Positions 29,037-36,114 of a stretch of DNA of 64,000 nucleotides are shown one piece after another. How positions within the stretch are numbered: position 1 is the stretch's first letter; each line of letters opens with the position of its first letter. Origin of the DNA: Candidatus Eisenbacteria bacterium (GTDB lineage Bacteria; Eisenbacteria; RBG-16-71-46; JACRLI01). A program made the position numbers and the translations under genes. The notes under the pieces were generated by a model. The model was not told the origin of the DNA, made no database searches, and saw only the letters and a program-made list of their open reading frames with translations. The stretch is from positions 46,533 to 110,532 of the forward strand of contig JACRLI010000014.1 of assembly GCA_016235265.1 (NCBI GenBank), read 5' to 3'.

Positions 29037-29143
29037 GGGCGGCCTCCGTCGGGGCGCACCTCGGCGCGCCCACGGCAACGTGGAACTCGGTCTTCTGGAA
29101 ACGGCCATACTGCCGGGATGTTGCGATTGAGTCTAAACCTGTG

Positions 29144-29173
29144 TTGGCCGCCCCGCAATCCACGAGCTATGCT
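29144..29173 (+). promoter_or_regulatory. promoter giving a leaderless pcp mRNA
   Basis: TTGGCC, 18 bases, then TATGCT. The -10 ends exactly six bases before the ATG at 29180, so transcription should start on or next to the start codon. No ribosome site is present. Confidence 0.6.
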
Positions 29174-29179
29174 GGGCCC

Positions 29180-29806
29180 ATGAGCATCCTCATCTCCGGT
29201 TTTGGCCCGTTTCCCGGCTTCGCGATCAACCCCTCCCAGAAGCTGGTGGAATCCCTGCTGGCCGCCCCGCCCGCGGGCGTGCCGCTGGCGGGGATCATCC
29301 TGCCGGTGAAGTACGGCGAGGCCCCGCGGCTGCTGCTGGAGAAGGTGGCGGCGGTGCGCCCCTCCGCGGTGGTGAGCTTCGGCGTGGCCACCGGCTCGGA
29401 CGACATCCGCCTCGAGCGCATCGGCATCAACTGGGACGAGTCCACGGTGCCCGACGGCACCGGCGACACCCCGGGCGGCCGGCGCATTGCGCCCGACGGC
29501 CCGGACGGCTTCTTCTCCACGCTCCCCCTGGCGCGCATGCTGGCCGCCTTGGAAGGTCACGAACTCCCCGCGCGCATCTCCAACAGCGCGGGGACGTACC
29601 TGTGCAATCACCTGATGTACTGCACGCTGCTGGCGCTGGAAAGCGGATCTGGATCGGGCGCGCCTCCAGGTGCCGGAGGATCCACCGCCATCCCGGCGGG
29701 CTTTGTCCACATCCCACCGGCGCGGGAATGGAATCCCGGCCCCACGGCGAGGCCGTTCGCCGCGATCCGCGGTGCGGCGCTGAGAGTGCTGGGGGAGCTG
29801 GCGTAG
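29180..29806 (+). CDS. pcp: pyroglutamyl-peptidase I-like cysteine peptidase
   Basis: 208 residues, near the family's usual 215. It removes N-terminal pyroglutamate from peptides. The catalytic triad can be read: Glu79 (DDIRLERIGIN), Cys142 in SNSAGTYLCN (134-143) and His177 in GFVHIPP. An internal Gly/Ala-rich insertion (about 154-170) loosens the C-terminal part. It should be cytosolic, acting on peptides brought in by transporters such as the OPT or POT proteins in this window. The promoter sits immediately at the start codon. Confidence 0.9.
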   Translation: MSILISGFGPFPGFAINPSQKLVESLLAAPPAGVPLAGIILPVKYGEAPRLLLEKVAAVRPSAVVSFGVATGSDDIRLERIGINWDESTVPDGTGDTPGGRRIAPDGPDGFFSTLPLARMLAALEGHELPARISNSAGTYLCNHLMYCTLLALESGSGSGAPPGAGGSTAIPAGFVHIPPAREWNPGPTARPFAAIRGAALRVLGELA

Positions 29807-29846
29807 GGCGGACCCACCCCGGCCCGCGTCCCCGCACAGCCCGCCG

Positions 29847-29876
29847 TTGCCAATCTCCCCGCCCAACCCCTATCAT
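29847..29876 (+). promoter_or_regulatory. promoter giving a leaderless thyX mRNA
   Basis: TTGCCA, 18 bases, TATCAT, then six bases to the ATG at 29883. This is the same geometry as for pcp and the cysteine synthase gene. Confidence 0.6.
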
Positions 29877-29882
29877 CCGCTC

Positions 29883-30701
29883 ATGCCGACCCAGAACGAG
29901 ACGGAACAGTCAGCCGGCGCGCGCGCCCCGCTGCGCGTCCTCCACGAGCCCGAGGTCTACCTCGTGGGCCGCCAGGTCGTCGATGACTCCGAGATCCAGC
30001 GCTTTCTCGACGACCACCAGGCCACCTGGTCCACCGACACCGAGGTCGGCGCCGAGGCGCTGGCCGAGGCCGGCGGGCGGCTGTGCTACATGAGCTTCGG
30101 CAAGGGCCGCAAGACCAACCGCGAGTTCCTGGAGCACATCGTGGAGGTGGGCCACGGCAGCGTGCTGGAGCACGCGGTGTGGAACTTCGTGTTCACCGGC
30201 GTGTCGCGCTCGCTCACCCACGAGCTGATCCGCCACCGCGCCGGGTTCGGCTACTCGCAACTGAGCCAGCGCTACGTGAACGAGAGCGAGGCACCGTTCA
30301 TCCAGCCCGACTGCATCGCCGCCGACCCGGCGCTGGACGCGCTGTGGCGCGAGGCCGTGGATGGCGCGCGCCGCGCCTACGACGCGCTGGTGGCCGGCCT
30401 CGAAAGGAAGTTCTCCGACGTGGAGGACCGTACCCTCCGCCGCAAGATGGCCCGCCAGGCCGCGCGCAGCGTGCTGCCCAACGCCACCGAGACACGCATC
30501 TTCGTCACCGCCAACGCCCGCGCGCTGCGCCATTTCATCGAGATGCGCGGCAGCGTGGCGGCCGACGAGGAGATCCGCAAGCTGGCCCTGAAGGTGCTCG
30601 CCATCATGCAAGGCGAGTCCCCCAACCTCTTCGGTGATTACCGCATCGAGACGCTTCCCGACGGCACCCGGGTGGCGTCCACCCCGCACGGCAAGGTCTG
30701 A
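29883..30701 (+). CDS. thyX: flavin-dependent thymidylate synthase
   Basis: 272 residues. Methylates dUMP to dTMP with CH2-folate and FADH2, replacing ThyA. The ThyX motif usually reads RHR-x7-S-x-R; here it is RHRAGFGYSQLSQRYV, with eight residues between RHR and the serine, one more than usual. Other features fit: LCYMSFGKG, FLEHIVEVGHGSVLEHAVWNF (flavin-site histidines), the DVEDRTLRRKMARQAARSVLPNATET region, and ANARALRHFIEMR. Starts six bases after a -10 box. nadE follows six bases after its stop, so the two are co-transcribed. Confidence 0.92.
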   Translation: MPTQNETEQSAGARAPLRVLHEPEVYLVGRQVVDDSEIQRFLDDHQATWSTDTEVGAEALAEAGGRLCYMSFGKGRKTNREFLEHIVEVGHGSVLEHAVWNFVFTGVSRSLTHELIRHRAGFGYSQLSQRYVNESEAPFIQPDCIAADPALDALWREAVDGARRAYDALVAGLERKFSDVEDRTLRRKMARQAARSVLPNATETRIFVTANARALRHFIEMRGSVAADEEIRKLALKVLAIMQGESPNLFGDYRIETLPDGTRVASTPHGKV

Positions 30702-30707
30702 TCCCTG

Positions 30708-32414
30708 ATGTTCCGCATCGCACTGGCCCAGGTGAACCCGGTGGTGGGGGACCTGCGCGGCAACGCGGACCGGATCCTCGACTTCGCGCGCCGCGCCGCC
30801 GAGAAGGGCGCCGACCTGGTGTGCTTCCCCGAGCTGGCCCTCACCGGCTACCCACCCGAGGACCTGGTGTTCCGCCGCAGCTTCGTGGAGGACAACCTGG
30901 CGGAACTGGACCGCCTGGCGCGCGAGGCGCCGGGCCTGGCGCTGGTGGTGGGTTACGTGGACCGCGGCGCGGGCGAGGATCGGCGCGCCCGCAATTCCGC
31001 CGCGCTGATCCAGGGCCAGCGGGTCACTGCGCGCTACCACAAGATCCTGCTCCCCAACTACGACGTGTTCGACGAGCAGCGCTACTTCGAGCCCGGGGAC
31101 GCGTGCCCGGTGGTGGACGTGGGCGGGGTGCCCATCGGGCTGATGGTGTGCGAGGACATCTGGTTCCGCGAGGGGCCGGCGCGCGAGCAGGCGATGTCCG
31201 GCGCACGGGTGCTGGTGAACCTGAACGCCTCGCCCTACAGCGTCGGCAAGCGCGAGCTGCGCGAGCGCATGCTCGTCCGCCGCGCACTGGAGAACGGCGT
31301 GTTCATCAGCTACACCAACATGGTGGGCGGCCAGGATGAGCTGATCTTCGACGGCGGCTCGCTGGTGTTCGGCCCCGACGGCCGCATGCTGGCGCGCGCC
31401 CCGCAGTTCGAGGAGGCGCTGCTGCTGGCGGATCTGGACGTATCGGACGCCGCGCGGGCGGCCGGAGGCGCGCGCGCGACCGCCCCGCCGGACGTGGTGC
31501 CCACGGCGGCGATCACGGTCGCCTCCCGCCGGCCGCTGGGCTACGACGTGGCGCCCACGCTGGAGGTGGAGGAGGAGGTCTACGGCGCCCTGGTCCTGGC
31601 GGTGCGCGACTACGTGCGCAAGAACGGCTTCAAGGACGTGGTGATCGGCTTGAGCGGCGGGATCGACTCCAGCCTGGTGGCCACCATCGCCGCCGACGCG
31701 CTGGGCGCGGCGCACGTGCTGGGCGTGATGATGCCCTCGCGCTACTCCAGCGAAGGCAGCGTCTCCGACGCCGAGTCGCTGGCCAGGGCGCTGGGGATCC
31801 GCACCGAGATGATCCCCATCGAGGCGCCGTTCGCGGCCACCATGGAGCTGCTGGAGAAACTGCTGGGCGAGGGCGCGCACGGGCTCACCGAGGAGAACCT
31901 CCAGGCGAGAATCCGCGGGAATCTCCTGATGGCGATCTCCAACGCACGCGGCTCGCTGGTGCTCACCACCGGCAACAAGAGCGAGATGTCCACCGGCTAT
32001 TCCACTCTGTACGGGGACATGGCCGGCGGTTTCGCGGTGATCAAGGACATCGAGAAGACGCTGGTGTTCCGGCTGTGTTCGTGGCGCAACGACCGCGGGG
32101 AGCGCGACGTGATCCCGCGCTGGGTGATCGCCAAGCCGCCCTCGGCGGAGCTGCGCCCCAACCAGCGCGACACCGACTCGCTGCCGCCCTACGCGGTGCT
32201 GGACCCCATCCTGCGCGGCTACGTGGAGGAGGACCTGCCGGTGGAGGAGATCGCCGCGCGGGGCTTCGACGCGCCGCTGGTGCGCAGGGTGATGGAGATG
32301 GTGGACCGCAACGAGTACAAGCGCCGCCAGGCGCCGCCCGGGCCGCGCATCACGCACCGGGGGCTGGGCAAGGACCGCCGCATGCCGATCACCTCGAAGT
32401 ACCGGGAGCGCTGA
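30708..32414 (+). CDS. nadE: NAD+ synthetase (glutamine-hydrolysing)
   Basis: 568 residues. N-terminal glutamine amidohydrolase (C-N hydrolase) domain with the triad Glu42, Lys112 and Cys148 (FPELALTGYPPEDL; HKILLPNYDVF; MVCEDIWF). C-terminal synthetase domain with the pyrophosphatase P-loop GLSGGIDSS (near residue 311), and later TTGNKSEMSTGYSTLYGDM. Uses glutamine-derived ammonia to convert nicotinate adenine dinucleotide to NAD. The first base of its ATG is six bases after the thyX stop; no separate promoter is needed. A strong terminator lies 40 bases downstream. Confidence 0.96.
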   Translation: MFRIALAQVNPVVGDLRGNADRILDFARRAAEKGADLVCFPELALTGYPPEDLVFRRSFVEDNLAELDRLAREAPGLALVVGYVDRGAGEDRRARNSAALIQGQRVTARYHKILLPNYDVFDEQRYFEPGDACPVVDVGGVPIGLMVCEDIWFREGPAREQAMSGARVLVNLNASPYSVGKRELRERMLVRRALENGVFISYTNMVGGQDELIFDGGSLVFGPDGRMLARAPQFEEALLLADLDVSDAARAAGGARATAPPDVVPTAAITVASRRPLGYDVAPTLEVEEEVYGALVLAVRDYVRKNGFKDVVIGLSGGIDSSLVATIAADALGAAHVLGVMMPSRYSSEGSVSDAESLARALGIRTEMIPIEAPFAATMELLEKLLGEGAHGLTEENLQARIRGNLLMAISNARGSLVLTTGNKSEMSTGYSTLYGDMAGGFAVIKDIEKTLVFRLCSWRNDRGERDVIPRWVIAKPPSAELRPNQRDTDSLPPYAVLDPILRGYVEEDLPVEEIAARGFDAPLVRRVMEMVDRNEYKRRQAPPGPRITHRGLGKDRRMPITSKYRER

Positions 32415-32453
32415 CGCGCGGCCCCCGCCGCGAGCCGCCGCCCTGTTGAACAC

Positions 32454-32491
32454 GCGGGCCCGCCCGGATGCTCCCACCCGGGCGGGCCCGC
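32454..32491 (+). terminator. terminator after nadE
   Basis: A perfect 14-bp stem GCGGGCCCGCCCGG with its complement and a 10-base loop, followed by ATTTTCAT on the plus strand. It lies between convergent nadE and the cold-shock gene and probably ends both transcripts. Confidence 0.8.
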
Positions 32492-32578
32492 ATTTTCATC
32501 CTTCCGGCGGCGCGGCCGATGGCGGCGCCGCCGCGGTGCCAAGGGCGCCGGCCTCCCGGGCCGGGCCCTGTCGCTTCC

Positions 32579-32782
32579 CTACTTCGGGTTGACGTTCGCC
32601 GCCTGCAGGCCCTTCGGGCCCTGCACCACGTCGAACTCCACCGGCTGGCCCTCCTTGAGGGTCTTGAAGCCGTTGCCCTGGATCGCGGAGTAGTGGACAA
32701 ACAGGTCTTCACCACCCTCCTGGCTGATGAACCCGAAGCCCTTCACCTCGTTGAACCACTTCACGGTACCATTCGCACGCAC
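32579..32782 (-). CDS. csp: cold-shock protein (CspA family)
   Basis: 67 residues, start GTG 32782 with AAGGAGG upstream. It is a single cold-shock domain: [19 protein letters not shown] carries RNP1 (KGFGFI) and DLFVHYSAI is RNP2. An RNA chaperone that melts secondary structure at low temperature. The upstream leader (about 150 bases) contains a terminator-like hairpin, so expression may be controlled by attenuation or thermosensitive folding. Confidence 0.95.
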   Translation of the reverse strand: MRANGTVKWFNEVKGFGFISQEGGEDLFVHYSAIQGNGFKTLKEGQPVEFDVVQGPKGLQAANVNPK

Positions 32783-32855
32783 GGAACTGTTCACCTCCTT
32801 CAGTCCTGCCGGGGCCGCCGCGTGGCGACCGTCGCGCCACCCGCCGTGCCCCGTG

Positions 32856-32896
32856 AAAAAAACAGCCGCAGAAGCCCTGGATTCAGCCCCTGCGGC
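32856..32896 (-). terminator. intrinsic terminator-like hairpin in the cold-shock leader
   Basis: On the minus strand GCCGCAG and CTGCGGC form a 7-bp stem (32896-32890 with 32871-32865), followed two bases later by seven Ts. It lies after the promoter at 32940-32968 and 73 bases before the GTG. It is either an attenuator of the cold-shock gene or the end of an independent small RNA of about 75 bases. Confidence 0.6.
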
Positions 32897-32939
32897 ATAC
32901 CTCTCGTGCAGCACGTGCAGCCAAATCAATCCCCAACGA

Positions 32940-32968
32940 AGTCTAGATTTGGGTCCGCGTGGTGTCAA
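32940..32968 (-). promoter_or_regulatory. strong sigma-70-type promoter of the cold-shock gene
   Basis: Read on the minus strand: TTGACA, exactly 17 bases, TAGACT. Start near 32932 leaves a leader of about 150 bases before the GTG. Confidence 0.75.
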
Positions 32969-33088
32969 CGCGAAAGTGCCGTGGCGCCGCACGGAAGCGC
33001 CGTGCGTGTGAGGCGCGCCGGTTCGGATCGCGTCGAAGGCGCCGGCGCCGGCGGACGGGCGGGAATCCCAAAGGGCGGGAATCCCGCG

Positions 33089-33117
33089 TTGAGCCCGAGC
33101 CGTTTCCGCGATACCAT
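33089..33117 (+). promoter_or_regulatory. promoter of the M1 aminopeptidase gene
   Basis: TTGAGC, 17 bases, TACCAT. The predicted start is near 33124. This favours the ATG at 33176 (GGAG upstream) over an in-frame ATG at 33119, which is too close to the -10. Confidence 0.4.
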
Positions 33118-33175
33118 CATGAGCGGGAGATCGCCTCTCCTCCGCGCGGTCCCCCCCGGAACCGGAGACACCCGC

Positions 33176-35272
33176 ATGCGCTGCACCGCGTCCCGACTCG
33201 CACTTCTCCTGGCCGCCATGCTTACATCCGCCTGCGCCTCGCGGGCGGCTCTTGCGCGCGCGGTTCCCGCGCCCGGCGTGAATGCGCCCGCGCCCACCGG
33301 TGGGACTTCCGCGCCCGCGCCTGCCACACCCGCAGCGGAGCCCTTCCCCTTCGAGCCCGACCGGGAGCTTCCCGCGCACTCGCTGAAGCCCTCCATGGCC
33401 GCGGCCGAGAGCCTGCACTCCTACGACGCGCTGCACTACCGGCTGGACCTGGACTTCCCGTGCCTGGGCACCAGCCTGTCGGGCACCTGCGCGATCACCC
33501 TGCGCGCGTCGGCCCCGCTGGGGACCGTGACCTTCGATTGCGTTTCCCTCAACGTGGATGCCGTGACCCAGCAGGAAGCCCCCGCGCCCTTCTCCGTGGC
33601 GGGTGGTCAGCTCACGGTGACGCTGCCGCACGCGCTGGCCGCGGGGGAGAGCACGGTGGTCACCGTGACGTATCACGGCCCCGCCGCGCGCGGTTACTAC
33701 CAGGCGTATCCCGAGACGTGGTTCACGTTCACCGAGCCGTCGAACGCGCGCTACTGGTTCCCGTGCTACGACCAGCCGTGGGACAAGGCCACATCCGAGA
33801 TTCACGCCACCGTGCCGGACACCATGTTCGTGGCCTCCAACGGCGTGCAGATCGCGCCCCCGGACTGGAACCCGGTGACGCGGAAGAAGACCTATCACTG
33901 GGGCACGAACTTCCCGGTCGCCACCTACCTGGTCTCGGTGGCCATCGGCAACTACGCGGAACTGGCCGACAGCGCGGCCTACGTGCCGCTGCGAAGCTAC
34001 GTGCTGCGCGCCGACTCCGCCAAGGCGGCGGTGGACTTCTCGCGCCTGCCGGACATGGTGGACTTCTACGGCTCGATCTGGGGCCAGTACCCGTTCGAGA
34101 ACTACGGCATGGCCGCCACCAAGAACTTCGGCGGCGGGATGGAGCACCAGACGCGCACCACCATCTCGCGCGGCTGGATCACCGGCACGCGCTCCTGGGA
34201 GAGGGGGTACGCGCACGAGCTGTCGCACCAGTGGTGGGGCGACATGGTGACCTGCCTCTCGTGGCCCAACGTGTGGCTGAACGAGGGCTTCGCCAGTTAC
34301 GGCGACATCCTCTTCACCGAGCATGCTTACGGTGCGGATTCGGCGCGCACGCGGCTGCGCGCGTGGGCCGTGGCGTACTTCAAGGAAGAGTCCACCTCCA
34401 GCTACTCCCTCTACAACCCGCCCTCGAACAAGCTGTTCGGGCTGAGCATCTACTACAAGGGCGCGTGGGCTCTGCACATGCTGCGGCACGTCATGGGCGA
34501 CAGCGCGTTCGTGCGCGGATGGCGGGACTTCGGCGCCGCCCACCGCTACGCGGGGGCCACGGTGGCGGACTTCCAGGCGGCGATGGAGGCCCGCTACGGC
34601 GGCCCGCTGAACTGGTTCTTCGACCCGTGGATCCACGGGAAGGGCCACCCGGTGTTGCGCGTGAGCCGGAACACGGTGCCACGGGTCACGGGCGGGTACT
34701 TCAACTACGTCACGCTGGAACAGGTGCAGCCCGGTGGCGGCGTGTTCCGGATGCCGGTGGAGCTCGGGCTGCGCGCGGGCGGGCGCGACACCGTGGTGAC
34801 GGTCTGGATCGGGCAGGACGGCTCGGCGACTTCCACGTCGCAGTGCACGCTGGAATGGCCGGTGGACAGTGTCACGGTGGACCCCGCTGGATGGCTCCTC
34901 TTCCAACAGGCTCCGTCCGGCGCGATCAGCGACACCGGGCCGGGCGGTGGGGCGGCACGGACGCTGCGGTTCACGCGGTCGCAGACTGCGGGGGGGGTGG
35001 TGGAGCTGACCTTCGAGGTTCCCGCCGCGCTGTCGGGCCGGCCCGCGGTGCTGGAGGTCTTCGACGTACAGGGCCGGCGGGCGGCCGTGCTGTGGCGGGG
35101 GCCGGCCGAGCCCGGAAGGTTCCGGGCCCGCTGGTCGGGGGCCGTGGGAGAGGGCGCCGGGGTGCTGGGCGCCGGCCGGGCCCCGTCGGGACCCTCCGCG
35201 GCGGGCGTGTACTTCGCCCGGATTTCCGCCGGGGGGGAGGCCGCCGCCGCGAAATTGCTGTGGATGAAGTAA
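33176..35272 (+). CDS. M1-family metallopeptidase with C-terminal sorting-like domain
   Basis: 698 residues, lipoprotein signal with lipobox SAC (Cys20). N-terminal beta-rich domain, then the substrate motif GGMEH (about 319-323, variant of GAMEN) and the zinc site H347-E-L-S-H351 with Glu370 (HExxH-x18-E). Hydrophobic helical region after. The last hundred residues change character: a beta sandwich with [13 protein letters not shown] and [10 protein letters not shown] followed by a basic end, the style of FlgD-like or type IX secretion tails. It probably acts outside the cytoplasm and releases amino acids from peptide N-termini. Neighbours handle peptides too (Pcp, OPT). Confidence 0.92.
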   Translation: MRCTASRLALLLAAMLTSACASRAALARAVPAPGVNAPAPTGGTSAPAPATPAAEPFPFEPDRELPAHSLKPSMAAAESLHSYDALHYRLDLDFPCLGTSLSGTCAITLRASAPLGTVTFDCVSLNVDAVTQQEAPAPFSVAGGQLTVTLPHALAAGESTVVTVTYHGPAARGYYQAYPETWFTFTEPSNARYWFPCYDQPWDKATSEIHATVPDTMFVASNGVQIAPPDWNPVTRKKTYHWGTNFPVATYLVSVAIGNYAELADSAAYVPLRSYVLRADSAKAAVDFSRLPDMVDFYGSIWGQYPFENYGMAATKNFGGGMEHQTRTTISRGWITGTRSWERGYAHELSHQWWGDMVTCLSWPNVWLNEGFASYGDILFTEHAYGADSARTRLRAWAVAYFKEESTSSYSLYNPPSNKLFGLSIYYKGAWALHMLRHVMGDSAFVRGWRDFGAAHRYAGATVADFQAAMEARYGGPLNWFFDPWIHGKGHPVLRVSRNTVPRVTGGYFNYVTLEQVQPGGGVFRMPVELGLRAGGRDTVVTVWIGQDGSATSTSQCTLEWPVDSVTVDPAGWLLFQQAPSGAISDTGPGGGAARTLRFTRSQTAGGVVELTFEVPAALSGRPAVLEVFDVQGRRAAVLWRGPAEPGRFRARWSGAVGEGAGVLGAGRAPSGPSAAGVYFARISAGGEAAAAKLLWMK

Positions 35273-35375
35273 GGCTCTCCGGGTATCATTAGCGCGCTGG
35301 TCCGCATCGTATCCGCAACCTGGCCGCCGCATCCGTCACACCCGTGACGACCCCACAGTCCCCGGAGGGTTCACG

Positions 35376-35942
35376 ATGTTCCGCAGTCGTTTCCGTTCCA
35401 CGCTGGCCGTATCCGTGCTCGCCGCCGCGACGGTGGCGGTGATCGTCGCCGTCGCTCCGGCAAAGGACGCCGCCTCGCCGACCCTCGTGAAGCGTGGTGC
35501 CTACCTGGTGCGCTTCGCGGGCTGTGGCGACTGCCACACGCCCGGCACCTTCTACGGCGCCCCGGACATGAAGCGCGCTCTCTCGGGGAGCGAGATCGGC
35601 TGGCAGGGTCCGTGGGGCGTGTCCTATGCCCGCAACCTGACGCCCGACGCCGCCACCGGCCTCGGCAAGTGGAGCGAGGCGGACATCGTCCGCGCCATCC
35701 GCACCGGGATCCGCCCCGACGGCCGGCTCCTCAACCCCCCGATGCCGTGGCAGGGCTTCGCGGGCTTGAGCGACGAGGACGCCATGAGCATCGCGGCGTA
35801 CCTGAAGAGCCTGCCCGCCGTGCACCACAAGGTGCCGGACGGGGTGCCCCCCGGAACGAAGGCGGACGGTTCGATCATCGTGTTTCCGCCGCCGACGGCG
35901 TGGGATGCCCCGAGGGGCATGCCGCCGGCAGGGAAGAAGTAG
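35376..35942 (+). CDS. exported monohaem cytochrome c
   Basis: 188 residues. Signal peptide or N-terminal anchor (about 8-27), then a haem site C50-G-D-C53-H54 and a distant candidate methionine ligand (PPMPWQGF, near residue 120). Strong match to single-domain class I cytochromes used as electron carriers in the periplasm. The C-terminus is proline-rich. GGAGG precedes ATG 35376. The partner is unknown; the adjacent genes are a peptidase and a peptide transporter, not an oxidase. Confidence 0.88.
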   Translation: MFRSRFRSTLAVSVLAAATVAVIVAVAPAKDAASPTLVKRGAYLVRFAGCGDCHTPGTFYGAPDMKRALSGSEIGWQGPWGVSYARNLTPDAATGLGKWSEADIVRAIRTGIRPDGRLLNPPMPWQGFAGLSDEDAMSIAAYLKSLPAVHHKVPDGVPPGTKADGSIIVFPPPTAWDAPRGMPPAGKK

Positions 35943-35996
35943 GGCACACATTCCTGCCTGCCTGGCGCAGGCCGTGGAGCCAGCTCGCACAAGCCA

Positions 35997-36026
35997 CGAG
36001 GGGCAGGCGTTCGCGCCTGCCCCTCG
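35997..36026. terminator. UUCG-tetraloop hairpin between convergent genes
   Basis: A 13-bp stem closed by TTCG, an exceptionally stable tetraloop, between the cytochrome c gene and the OPT gene. No T tract on either side; it may stop or protect both transcripts. Confidence 0.55.
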
Positions 36027-36114
36027 ATCGTCCTGGAGATTCTGCGTCCTGGGTTCGGCAGGCGTGAGACCCCGTCCTTCCGGGGCCGAGATCTGGCAGG
36101 CTCGGCGACCTGCC

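Noticed and set aside
29910..32477. An 855-codon minus-strand open frame across thyX and nadE
   Set aside because: Both sense genes have intact catalytic motifs. The antisense frame has no domain pattern and is rich in His, Gly, Arg and Gln.
33119..33175. Upstream in-frame ATG for the M1 peptidase
   Set aside because: It lies only two bases after the predicted -10 and would precede the lipoprotein signal by 19 residues; the ATG at 33176 has a ribosome site and gives a normal signal.
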